A stretch of DNA of 64,000 nucleotides from the NCBI GenBank assembly GCA_020161265.1, contig JAIUOC010000001.1, positions 558,001 to 622,000 of the forward strand. Direction: 5' to 3'. Position numbers and translations under genes: made by a program. This DNA comes from Chloroflexota bacterium. Its GTDB lineage: Bacteria; Chloroflexota; Chloroflexia; Chloroflexales; Herpetosiphonaceae. The notes under the pieces were generated by a model. The model made no database searches. It was given only the letters and a program-made list of their open reading frames with translations, and was not told the DNA's origin. Shown here piece after piece: positions 21,201 to 28,170 of the stretch (positions are counted from its first letter, which is position 1; each line of letters begins with the position of its first letter).

Positions 21201-23253
21201 GCACCAATTGCAGCGGCTCAGCTAAATCTTGCCAAACAAACGCGGTTCGCAGCATTCTATAATGGCCAATTGTTCGATTCCACGCAGCACTAAATGCCGC
21301 ATGATTGAGCTGGCCCGTGATTTCAAACTGCATTTGGGTAATGTAATCGCCAGCGTCCGGCGCATACAAGCGATGGAACAAAATGCCCTGTTGCAGCGAT
21401 GAAAGAGGGTACAATTGCTCAAACGGCGGATATGTTTGCTCAATCTGGTCAAGTTGGGCTTGGGTAATGTGCGTCAAAGGAAAATCGGCGGGAGTAAAGC
21501 TTGGTTGGGTTTGTTGGCAACAATGCTCAATCAACTCAACTAAATCAGCACAATACGCCTCAGCCAAACGCTCGATCGTTGCTACCGCATGCACATGGCG
21601 ACTATGCGACCATTCGATCTGTAATTGGCCCGCCAAAACTTGGCAGTTGATCGCTAGCAGTTGTTCACGATGCCGCTGCGGCAACACGGCGCTTCCGGTC
21701 GATTCGGGCGCAACGCTGAATAATTCGCTTGCTTGAAGCGTTTGATCAAGTTGACCAAAATAGTTAAAACTGATTGCTGGGGTCGGCATAGCTTGCAACG
21801 CCACATCAATCGAGCGCAACAAGCCATAGCCGATGCCACGCTGTGGAATTGCGCGAATCTGTTCTTTAATTTGTTTGATCAGGTTTTTGGGGCTTTGTTG
21901 TTGCGGCAGACTTAACTTTATTGGAAACAGCGTAGTAAACCACCCAACGGTTTGCGAAAGATCGAGCGGCAGATCCAGTTCCTCGCGACCATGGCCTTCG
22001 AGTTGCAGCACCAAATCGGCGTGGCCGCTCCAAGCGGTGATGGTTTGGATCAAGGCTGCTAGCAATAGTTCGTTGATCTGGGTTTGATAGGCCTGGGATG
22101 CTTGTTGAATTAAGGCTGTAGTGTGGACCTGGCTCAATTGCTTAGTGATTGTGGCAACACTCGCATAATCATTATGTCCAGTTTTGTCATCGACTGGCAA
22201 GGGAGCAGTGTTGGTTTGGGCGAGCCAATATGCACGTTGCTGCTGCAATTCGGTGCGTTGGGCATAGCGTTCTAAAGCAATAGCCCATTGGGCAAAATCG
22301 ACAGCTGGTTTGGTTAATGGCTGGTTTTGCAAGGCATGGGCGAGATCTTGAATGATAATTCGCCACGAAACCCCATCGACCACCAAGTGATGCATGACCA
22401 ACAGCAAGCGAGCGGGCTGAGCATCAGGCATGGTGATGTAGGCAATTCGCCACAGCGCAGCCTGCGCCAAATCAAAGGGCCGTTGCAGTCGTTCAGTTGT
22501 GGCCTCAAAAAGCGCAGCAAGCTCAGTTGGATCGAGGTTTTGAGCATTAATTTGCTCAAATTCAACCAGTGGTGCATCAGCAGCAGCCACAAATTGTTGC
22601 CAACCATCAGCAGTACGGCGATAGCGCAAACGCAAACTAGTATGCACCTGTACAACTTGCGCGACCGCCGCTGCTACCAGCGTTGGATCAATAGCCTGAG
22701 TAAGTTGCAAAAAGAGCGCTTGATTAAACTGGCTGGGATCAGTTGGATTAGCGAGGAGCCAGCGCTGAATTGGGGTCAGTGGTATGCTCTGTCCAGCAGC
22801 CAATTCGCTTTGAGCAACTTCAATTGTTGCGGTTTGCGCCAAACTTGCTAGTTGGGTAATCGTTGGCTGCTCAAACAATTGGCGTGTAGTCAATCGTATG
22901 CCCGCTCGATTAGCACGAGCAATCACCTGAATGCTCAAAATTGAATCGCCGCCCAATTGAAAAAAATTATCGTGAATGCCCACACTTGATACTTGCAAGG
23001 TTTGCTGCCAAATTGCCGCGAGCTGCTGCTCAAGCGGGTTACGTGGGGCCGTTTGGGCTTGCTGTTCATGCTGGGCGGTAAAATCGACGACCGGCAAGGC
23101 CGCACGGTCAATTTTGCCATTCGGCAAGCGCGGAAGCTGCCCAAGCGTCACAAACGCCGCTGGCAGCATATAATCCGGCAGATACGCTTGCAAATACTGG
23201 CGCAACGTTTCGCTGAGCGCATCAGGCGTTATTGGCTCTAACACAGTTAGCAT
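18268..23253 (-). CDS. NRPS1: (A-remnant)-T-E-C-A-T, starts inside an adenylation domain
   Basis: 1661 residues, first gene of the operon. Residues 1-~60 hold only the last adenylation motifs (LPDYMLP; PNGKIDR at 45-50); motifs A1-A8 are absent. Then come a carrier domain (GGDS, Ser104) and an epimerization domain (~155-590) with HHLVVDG (288-294), EGHGRE (419-424) and NYFGQLDQ (497-504). A condensation domain of post-epimerization look follows (YPLSSLQQGILFH; HHLIIDG 747-753). Next are an adenylation domain (~1070-1555; LFTSGSTGTPKG; code D-I-W-E-L-T-A-D-D-K, diaminobutyrate-like) and a carrier domain (Ser1603). A stop lies in frame 11 codons upstream of the ATG (at 23284-23286), so the N-terminus is not just mis-called unless a frameshift is present. 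Confidence 0.92.
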   Translation of the reverse strand: MLTVLEPITPDALSETLRQYLQAYLPDYMLPAAFVTLGQLPRLPNGKIDRAALPVVDFTAQHEQQAQTAPRNPLEQQLAAIWQQTLQVSSVGIHDNFFQLGGDSILSIQVIARANRAGIRLTTRQLFEQPTITQLASLAQTATIEVAQSELAAGQSIPLTPIQRWLLANPTDPSQFNQALFLQLTQAIDPTLVAAAVAQVVQVHTSLRLRYRRTADGWQQFVAAADAPLVEFEQINAQNLDPTELAALFEATTERLQRPFDLAQAALWRIAYITMPDAQPARLLLVMHHLVVDGVSWRIIIQDLAHALQNQPLTKPAVDFAQWAIALERYAQRTELQQQRAYWLAQTNTAPLPVDDKTGHNDYASVATITKQLSQVHTTALIQQASQAYQTQINELLLAALIQTITAWSGHADLVLQLEGHGREELDLPLDLSQTVGWFTTLFPIKLSLPQQQSPKNLIKQIKEQIRAIPQRGIGYGLLRSIDVALQAMPTPAISFNYFGQLDQTLQASELFSVAPESTGSAVLPQRHREQLLAINCQVLAGQLQIEWSHSRHVHAVATIERLAEAYCADLVELIEHCCQQTQPSFTPADFPLTHITQAQLDQIEQTYPPFEQLYPLSSLQQGILFHRLYAPDAGDYITQMQFEITGQLNHAAFSAAWNRTIGHYRMLRTAFVWQDLAEPLQLVLRQAAITIDYQQLPTHSFEQEQVLEAYLQADRICGFEPTQAPLMRVALFERAPQRYCCIWTNHHLIIDGWSLPLILDTLFRYYQAEINQQPLELAPEIPYQRYIQWLAQHNDQQAPTFWRELLRGFTAPTSLALERVGAKHHERHYGTSWLQLDPAITRQLQQFARDHGLTVNSLLQAAWALVLARYSHQTDIVFGTTTAGRPTDLAGVEQIVGMFVNTLPTRIKLDLQQPVVDWLQALQAQESAVRSYEASSLIEIQACSELPRNSPLFESILVFENYPVSSSDLTGLSDLELRLVPSREQTNYPLTLVAVPGDGLAFKLMYEHGYINQLTSQRMLDYLQLSLAAIMVQPKARLGQLKIVHPSEIQALADWNTTAAPRQTSSLFERFYHHVTTQPTSIAVAWREQRWSYFDLAQASQTIAGYLRDHGVQRQQIIGLRAERNPQFVAALLAILQLGAVYLPIDPQHPVQRQQQLAQHVDWLLTDALAEAHPQQLDLAQALGYEQPASDFAQLHDRDLAYVLFTSGSTGTPKGVMIDHAGMLNHIDVMIERLALTQTDCIAQSAAQSFDISVWQLLTALVVGARMQIIDDQTMRDPRALLAELAAANVSIFEPVPSLIQALLETIASLEQTPSLADLRWVLPTGEHLPRELAQQWFAHYPYIPLLNAYGPAECADDVTLWPIMSAAELPQNAIPIGRPVANVRAYVLDASLRPVPIGVAGGLYIAGIAVGRGYLADPQRTASLFLPDPWGEPGARMYRTGDLARYNQAGVLSFLGRSDQQVKIRGFRIELGEIEACLLQHPALHSVAVAVVGAAEQARLIAYLVAKAEPVSDQTLRDFVQARLPHYLQPSGYCWLSQLPLNANGKLDRQRLPIPELQAAEQLIIAPQNADQAKLAELWAAILQREQIGINQNFFELGGHSLLATRLVSQIRQHWQLDLPIRSVFEAPTIEQLAHVLDLLRWAQQANQAPAQAREQGAI

Positions 23254-23486
23254 CGCTTTCTGAAATCTATCTATGCGGGAAGCCTAGAGGGGCAGCTTCC
23301 ACAAAAACACACCTCGTCCAAGCGATTATTCTAGTGCGGCCTTGCCCAAAAATCGGTATCGAATCACGCAGCATTCATGTCAAATTCAACACCAAAATCA
23401 AGGCTTGAATGCAGCAATAAGCTCGTGGTATAGTGGCCTACTCACATCATTTGGCGCTGTAGGAGTTCAATAGAGGAGCAATATGG

Positions 23487-23573
23487 ATGAATAATAATCC
23501 CGCACTCAAGCAGCTCTTAGGCTTGCCCGAAGCCATCGCCGCCAACCCTCGTGACGAATACTACCTCGATTAG
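23487..23573 (+). pseudogene. 28-codon ORF, probable remnant of a larger gene
   Basis: ATG at 23487 is preceded by AGAGGAG about 7 nt upstream and encodes a peptide beginning MNNNPALKQLLGLPEAI and ending DEYYLD before a TAG. Reading through the TAG stays protein-like for a few codons (IDGRAKRWSV), which suggests the start of a real gene cut by a stop and then decayed. A true small peptide gene cannot be excluded. It lies between smpB and the NRPS operon on the opposite strand. Confidence 0.35.
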
Positions 23574-23693
23574 ATCGATGGTCGCGCAAAAAGATGGAGT
23601 GTATGCCAAGTATGACCTTAGATATTGACCAAGGTCATAAATTAACAACTGCACGGCATAGCGGTCACAGGCGGTTTGGGTAAAGGGCAGTTG

Positions 23694-23751
23694 AAAAATC
23701 GATTGTGCTCTGCATAGCATAATTCTAGTTGCATAGGAATACAGAGCACAA
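23694..23751 (-). terminator. Probable Rho-independent terminator of smpB
   Basis: TTGTGCTCTG (23703-23712) pairs exactly with 23742-23751. On the minus strand the stem is followed after 4 nt by five T (23698-23694). It lies 24 bp downstream of the smpB stop. The 29-nt loop is long for a terminator. Confidence 0.55.
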
Positions 23752-23774
23752 CCATTACTTGTCTTTAATTCCCG

Positions 23775-24251
23775 CTATTCATAACGATTCTTCATTGCGC
23801 GTTCAATTTGGCGTTTAGCATCGCGATCGGCGATCGAATCACGTTTATCGTAGAGCTTTTTACCTTGGGCTAGCCCTAGCTCAACTTTGGCTAAGCGGCC
23901 ACGCAGATAAATTCTTAAGGGCACTAAAGTTAAGCCCTTGGTCGCCAATTTTTGGTGTAGCTTCAAAATTTCGCGGCGGTGCAATAACAGCTTACGTGGA
24001 CGCATTGGCTCATGGTTAAACAATTCACCAGTTTCAGCATAGGGGGCAATATGGGCATCGTAGAGCCAAATTTCGCCATTTTGCACCCGCGCATACGAGC
24101 CACGCAATTGCACATGGCCGCGCCGAATCGACTTAATTTCGGTGCCGCGCAAAACGATGCCCGCCTCATAGGTTTCTTGAATAAAATAATCATGGCGAGC
24201 TTTGCGATTATCGCCCATGACCTCGATTGAATCTTTACTCTCTTTAGCCAC
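23775..24251 (-). CDS. smpB: SsrA-binding protein SmpB
   Basis: The 158-residue tmRNA-binding protein needed for trans-translation, the rescue of stalled ribosomes. Family hallmarks are NRKARHDYFIQETYEAGIVL, GTEIKSIRRG, the FNHEPMRPRKLLLH segment and the basic C-terminal tail (KKLYDKRDSIADRDAKRQIERAM). GTG 24251 is chosen because GGAGG sits 8 nt upstream; an upstream TTG at 24275 would add eight residues encoded over that ribosome binding site. The ssrA gene itself was not seen in the window. Cytoplasmic housekeeping gene. Confidence 0.95.
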   Translation of the reverse strand: MAKESKDSIEVMGDNRKARHDYFIQETYEAGIVLRGTEIKSIRRGHVQLRGSYARVQNGEIWLYDAHIAPYAETGELFNHEPMRPRKLLLHRREILKLHQKLATKGLTLVPLRIYLRGRLAKVELGLAQGKKLYDKRDSIADRDAKRQIERAMKNRYE

Positions 24252-24278
24252 GCTTCGTTCCTCCAAAAATACCAAATC

Positions 24279-24301
24279 GGGTAGGACAGCCTGCCCTACC
24301 C
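24279..24301. terminator. Short hairpin between the zinc-ribbon gene and smpB
   Basis: GGGTAGG (24279-24285) pairs with CCTACCC (24295-24301) across a 9-nt loop. It sits just after the stop of the small zinc-ribbon gene and before the smpB ribosome binding site. It may be a weak terminator or an attenuating hairpin in the smpB 5' region. Confidence 0.4.
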
Positions 24302-24323
24302 TAGAGCGATCTGTGGGTGTGGG

Positions 24324-24482
24324 TTATTTCTTTTTTTCGCTGGGCAAAAAGCGGGTCAAGTTGGTGCCGCATTCGGGGCATTTGCCCTTGGCTGCTCGCC
24401 GCCCATTTTCCATCTGAATTACTTCAGCATTGTCCACGGTGCGTTTTTGTTTGCATTTGACACAGTACGCTTCAACCGTCAT
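24324..24482 (-). CDS. 52-residue zinc-ribbon protein (DUF5679-like)
   Basis: A short gene with an excellent ribosome binding site (GGAGGT 7-8 nt before the ATG). The protein has two CxxC knuckles, CVKC (residues 7-10) and CPEC (35-38), in the arrangement of small zinc-ribbon proteins, and a Lys-rich tail. The intervening VDNAEVIQMENGRRA segment matches the DUF5679 pattern as remembered. Function unknown; a nucleic-acid or RNA-polymerase-associated role is only a guess. It lies between pyrF and smpB on the same strand. Confidence 0.8.
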   Translation of the reverse strand: MTVEAYCVKCKQKRTVDNAEVIQMENGRRAAKGKCPECGTNLTRFLPSEKKK

Positions 24483-24568
24483 CGGTTGTACCTCCTAGCA
24501 ACTAAGGAACGAATTGAGCGTTACTATATCACGAACAATGCCAGTACACTAGCCAAAAGGCATCCCTA

Positions 24569-25372
24569 CTACGGGTGATTTAAGGCTTGTTTAGGCACTA
24601 AAAAGCCTTGGGCTACCTTGCGGGCAGCTTCAGCGAAGCTACTACCACCACTAGCATACAATACCGAGCGCGAAACGTTGATAATCGCCTGTTCGCCTGC
24701 GGCTGCCAGCACTGCTTCAATATCACCACCTTGGCTGCCAACTCCAGGCACCAATAGCGGCAATTCCGGGTAGCGCTGATGAATCGTGGCAATTTCAGCG
24801 GGATAGGTTGCGCCAACCACTAGCCCACAATTGTGGTTACTATTCCAGCGTTTGGCCACCAGTTCGGCAATTTTCAAAAAGAGCGGCTCGCCGTCAGCTA
24901 ACATCAAATTTTGTACATCATCGCCACCTGGGTTAGATGTGCGGCATAAAATGAAGCAGGTTTTATCGGCTCGCTCCAAAAATGGCTGGAGCGAATCGTA
25001 GCCCATATACGGGCTAAGCGTAATCGCATCAACGCCTAGCTCATCAAAGGCTGCGCTCGCATAAGCTTGGGCAGTCGAGCCAATATCACCACGCTTAGCA
25101 TCAAGCAAGATTGGAATATGGCTAGGAATGCTGGCGATGGTTTGTTTTAAGGCTTGCCAGCCAGCACTGCCCAAGGCTTCGTAAAAGGCAATATTTGGTT
25201 TATAAGCACAAACCAGATCGCTGGTTGCCTCAATAATGGCTTGGTTGAACTGGACAATTCCAGTGGCATCACGGGGTAAATGTTCCGGCAAACGCGCCAA
25301 ATCGGGGTCAAGCCCAATACACAAGGTTGAACGATTGCTGGTCGCTGCCGCACGGAATTTTTGCATAAACAT
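24569..25372 (-). CDS. pyrF: Orotidine 5'-phosphate decarboxylase (type 2)
   Basis: Last step of de novo UMP synthesis: OMP to UMP plus CO2. The sequence has CIGLDPDLARLP near the N-terminus, the catalytic LLDAKRGDIGST (Asp/Lys/Asp network), the TLSPYMGYDSL loop and VPGVGSQGGD in the phosphate-binding region. Start ATG 25372 is chosen because GGGAG lies 7 nt upstream; it gives 267 residues, normal for the longer type 2 subfamily. A longer ORF reaching 25486 has no ribosome binding site. Cytoplasmic. Confidence 0.95.
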   Translation of the reverse strand: MFMQKFRAAATSNRSTLCIGLDPDLARLPEHLPRDATGIVQFNQAIIEATSDLVCAYKPNIAFYEALGSAGWQALKQTIASIPSHIPILLDAKRGDIGSTAQAYASAAFDELGVDAITLSPYMGYDSLQPFLERADKTCFILCRTSNPGGDDVQNLMLADGEPLFLKIAELVAKRWNSNHNCGLVVGATYPAEIATIHQRYPELPLLVPGVGSQGGDIEAVLAAAGEQAIINVSRSVLYASGGSSFAEAARKVAQGFLVPKQALNHP

Positions 25373-25525
25373 GGGTTTGCTCCCACTAAATTGCTGCCCG
25401 TGCCTTATGATACTCGGATTTTGCCAAAACTTCGCAACGCTTGGGATTAAATTGAGGCTGAAGTTGCATCGTACACCATGCATCAAGCATGCGCCGATAC
25501 AATGTCTATATGAGGATCAACAGTT

Positions 25526-25549
25526 TGAGGCTGGCCAGCACCAGCCTCA
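25526..25549 (-). terminator. Hairpin at the 3' end of rnc
   Basis: TGAGGCTGG (25526-25534) and CCAGCCTCA (25541-25549) form a 9-bp stem with a 6-nt loop, 2 nt beyond the rnc stop. No T-run follows, so termination may be inefficient. Confidence 0.55.
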
Positions 25550-25551
25550 GA

Positions 25552-26256
25552 TTAGCGTTGTTCAGGTAAGGTAGTTTGTTCGCTTTGGAGCGCTTCCAGC
25601 GCTGCCCGTGCTGCCGCCTGTGAAGCCATAGTTTTTGAAGTTCCGACCCCAACTCCCAACAGCGCATCACCCGCCCAAACCTCAATCGTCCACGTCCGTT
25701 CATGGTCGGGGCCAGTCACATTAACTTCGCGGTAACTAGGCGTTAGGTTAATTCGGCCTTGGACATATTGTTGCAAATCGGTCTTGTAATCTTGGTTTTG
25801 CACACCGCTGGCCTTGACCGACTTCAGCAACGGCAAGACAAAATTACGGGCAGCTTCCCAACCACCATCAAGCGCGATTGCCGCCAACAAGGCCTCAAAG
25901 GCATCGGCCAGCAAATTATCGCGTTCACGAGCTTTGGCACGTTCCTCGCCGCGGCTAATTTGCACATAACTGCCCAAATTGAAACGGCGTGCCAAACCTG
26001 CCAAGGTTCGGGTTTGCACCAACATCGCGCGAGTTTTAGTTAAATCGCCTTCGCCAAGCTCAGGAAACTCGTGAAATAAAAAAGAGCCACAAATAAAATT
26101 TAAAAGTGCATCGCCCAAAAATTCTAGGCGTTCGTTCGATTCCGAGCCAGCTTCCGGGTGTTCGTGTACATACGAGCGATGCAGCATTGCCGCTCGCAAA
26201 AAATTCAAGTCGTTGAATGTGTAACCAAGTTCAGCTTGTAGTTTGTTTAAATCCAT
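25552..26256 (-). CDS. rnc: Ribonuclease III
   Basis: A 234-residue double-strand-specific endoribonuclease for rRNA and mRNA processing. The catalytic signature NERLEFLGDALL is at ~41-52, and the second acidic cluster DNLLADAFEALLAAI is at ~113-127. A C-terminal dsRNA-binding domain (~155-225) has TDLQQYVQGR and a TSKTMASQAAARAALE end. Length and order are standard. The start has little ribosome binding site sequence; the gene follows fabF with a strong hairpin between them. Bacteria with CRISPR-type RNAs can use RNase III, but the type I system here has its own Cas6. Confidence 0.95.
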   Translation of the reverse strand: MDLNKLQAELGYTFNDLNFLRAAMLHRSYVHEHPEAGSESNERLEFLGDALLNFICGSFLFHEFPELGEGDLTKTRAMLVQTRTLAGLARRFNLGSYVQISRGEERAKARERDNLLADAFEALLAAIALDGGWEAARNFVLPLLKSVKASGVQNQDYKTDLQQYVQGRINLTPSYREVNVTGPDHERTWTIEVWAGDALLGVGVGTSKTMASQAAARAALEALQSEQTTLPEQR

Positions 26257-26275
26257 AGCAGCAATGTTAAGCTAA

Positions 26276-26312
26276 GCAAGCTAGGTAGATCCCAAGAATC
26301 TACCTAGCTTGC
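26276..26312 (-). terminator. 15-bp hairpin between fabF and rnc
   Basis: GCAAGCTAGGTAGAT (26276-26290) pairs perfectly with 26298-26312 around a 7-nt loop (CCCAAGA), just past the fabF stop. A T-run on the plus strand (from 26317) matches an A-run before the stem on the minus strand, the look of a bidirectional terminator. Confidence 0.8.
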
Positions 26313-26320
26313 GCGGTTTT

Positions 26321-27562
26321 TTAGGCTTCAAAAGCCTTGAACAACAGACTAACGTTATGGCCACCAAAGCCAAATGAATTGCTCATAAAGCTGGAGAATT
26401 GGGCTGGCCGTGGTGTATTCGGCACACAATCGATCTCACACTCAGGGTCGGGAGTATGATAGTTGATCGTGGCGGGGAGCAGGCCTTCGCGCATTGCACA
26501 AATGCCGATCACGGCTTCAATTGCACCGCCAGCCCCGAGGGTATGGCCAATTTGCGATTTGTTCGAGCTAATTGGCAGTTTGGCAGTATAATCGCCAAAC
26601 ACTTTTTTAACCGCCAAGGTTTCAGTGCGATCATTGACCGGAGTTGAAGTGCCATGGGCATTCAAATAGCCCAATTGGTGTGGCTCTAAGCCTGCTTGGC
26701 GCAACGCCATCCGCATAGCTTTGACCGCGCCTGAGCCATCTTCGGCAGGCATGGTAATGTGATAGGCATCGGTGCTGACTCCATAGCCAACCAATTCGGC
26801 CAAAATGGTTGCGCCACGGCCGACCGCATGCTCATAGTCTTCAAGCACCAAAACCCCTGAACCTTCGCCCATGACAAAGCCATCGCGATCTTTATCGAAG
26901 GGACGCGAGGCGGTGGCTGGATCATCGTTGCGGGTTGAGAGTGCTCGGGCACTCGCAAAAGCACCGATTCCAATTTCGGTAATTGATGCTTCTGTACCAC
27001 CGGCTAAAATAACTTTGGCCTCGCCCCGTCGAATCACATGCCAAGCTTCGCCGATAGCATTGCCCGAAGTTGCACAGGCCGAAACTGGACAAAAATTCGG
27101 GCCGCGTGCGCCAATTTCAATTGCCACAACCCCACCTGCCATATCCACAATCATCATTGGAATCAAAAATGGTGTGATTCGATCGGGACCCTTGGCATCC
27201 ATCACCCGCAGATAGGTTGTAAAATTATCGAGACCACCAACGCCACAGCCAATGATGACCCCTACATCATCAGCATTTTCGTCGGTAATCGTGAAATCGG
27301 CGCTGCGTAAGGCTTCCTTGGCTGCTGCTACCGCAAAATGCACAAAGCGCGAGTTGCGCCGTGCCTCTTTTTTATCCATATAGTTGGCAGCATCAAAGCC
27401 ATGGACTTCTGCGGCAATCTGAGCACTAAACTTCGTTGGATCGAATTGGGTAATTCGCCCAACCGCCGAACGTGCTTGGACAATGCCCTCCCACAAAGAT
27501 GGCACGTCGAGGCCCAATGGGCTAATCGCGCCCAATCCTGTGACGACGACACGTCGATTCAT
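26321..27562 (-). CDS. fabF: 3-oxoacyl-[acyl-carrier-protein] synthase II
   Basis: A 413-residue KAS II condensing enzyme of fatty-acid elongation. The catalytic Cys is in PVSACATSGNAIGEA, the His pair in NAHGTSTPVND and NKSQIGHTLGAGGA, and the C-terminal Gly-rich SNSFGFGGHN is present. ATG 27562 is supported by GGAGGT 9-10 nt upstream; the open frame extends further but lacks a ribosome binding site. No acpP or other fab gene is adjacent, so in this stretch it stands alone between ribH and rnc. A lone KAS could serve the NRPS product only if that product were acylated, for which there is no direct evidence. Confidence 0.95.
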   Translation of the reverse strand: MNRRVVVTGLGAISPLGLDVPSLWEGIVQARSAVGRITQFDPTKFSAQIAAEVHGFDAANYMDKKEARRNSRFVHFAVAAAKEALRSADFTITDENADDVGVIIGCGVGGLDNFTTYLRVMDAKGPDRITPFLIPMMIVDMAGGVVAIEIGARGPNFCPVSACATSGNAIGEAWHVIRRGEAKVILAGGTEASITEIGIGAFASARALSTRNDDPATASRPFDKDRDGFVMGEGSGVLVLEDYEHAVGRGATILAELVGYGVSTDAYHITMPAEDGSGAVKAMRMALRQAGLEPHQLGYLNAHGTSTPVNDRTETLAVKKVFGDYTAKLPISSNKSQIGHTLGAGGAIEAVIGICAMREGLLPATINYHTPDPECEIDCVPNTPRPAQFSSFMSNSFGFGGHNVSLLFKAFEA

Positions 27563-27625
27563 AGCAAAACCTCCTAGTGCATAGCAAAGTGCCGCACCAT
27601 TATAGCAGCAACTACCTAAACATAC

Positions 27626-27660
27626 CGAGAGGCCAACCAGCAAATTTGGTTGACCTCTCG
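27626..27660 (-). terminator. Hairpin downstream of ribH
   Basis: CGAGAGGCCAACCA (27626-27639) pairs with 27647-27660 with one C-A mismatch and a 7-nt loop, 28 bp after the ribH stop and before the fabF ribosome binding site. Likely terminator separating ribH from fabF. Confidence 0.65.
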
Positions 27661-27687
27661 CGTCAGTTTCAAAACCCCATGTTCAAG

Positions 27688-28149
27688 CTAGAGTTGTTTG
27701 AGCAAATTGGCCATTTCGATCGCGGCAACTGCACACTCTGAGCCTTTGTTGCCAGCCTTCGTGCCAGCTCGTTCAATCGCTTGCTCAATCGTGTCGGTGG
27801 TCAGCACGCCCAACAATACTGGAATTCCAGTGTCGTGCATCACTTTGGTCACGCCACTGGAAACAGCATTGACCACAACTTCGTAATGCGAGGTTGCGCC
27901 ACGAATAACTGCGCCAAGCGTGATAATTGCATCGTGTTGGCCACGCTCAGCAATTTTCTTCACCACGAGCGGAATCTCATACGAGCCAGGACACCATGCG
28001 ACGCTAATATCATCGTCGCTAACCCCATGGCGTTTGAGTGTATTGACCGCGCCTTCGAGCAAATTTCCGCCGATAAAATCATTCCAGCGGGCAATCACAA
28101 TCGCCACTCGTAGGCCTGTGCCGATCAAATTTCCTTCAATCACATTCAT
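27688..28149 (-). CDS. ribH: 6,7-dimethyl-8-ribityllumazine synthase
   Basis: Penultimate enzyme of riboflavin synthesis, usually forming 60-mers or pentamers. Visible motifs are the substrate-binding [30 protein letters not shown] (with the conserved His), [13 protein letters not shown] and the C-terminal [14 protein letters not shown]. The second ATG (28149) is chosen because GAGG is 7-8 nt upstream of it; the first ATG at 28155 is too close to that site. Other rib biosynthetic genes are not adjacent and no FMN riboswitch precedes this gene, unlike ribXY at 34 kb. Confidence 0.95.
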   Translation of the reverse strand: MNVIEGNLIGTGLRVAIVIARWNDFIGGNLLEGAVNTLKRHGVSDDDISVAWCPGSYEIPLVVKKIAERGQHDAIITLGAVIRGATSHYEVVVNAVSSGVTKVMHDTGIPVLLGVLTTDTIEQAIERAGTKAGNKGSECAVAAIEMANLLKQL

Positions 28150-28170
28150 GCCCATTCCTCAAAAACCAAA

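Larger units (their letters stand above)
23254..23774. other. 521-bp intergenic region upstream of the NRPS operon
   Basis: No full gene is present. It should contain the NRPS operon promoter (minus strand, near 23254-23400), but no confident -35/-10 pair was identified. It also holds a short ORF remnant (23487-23573) and the hairpin downstream of smpB, both listed separately. No adenylation-domain remnant was seen here that would restore the missing front of NRPS1. Confidence 0.5.
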
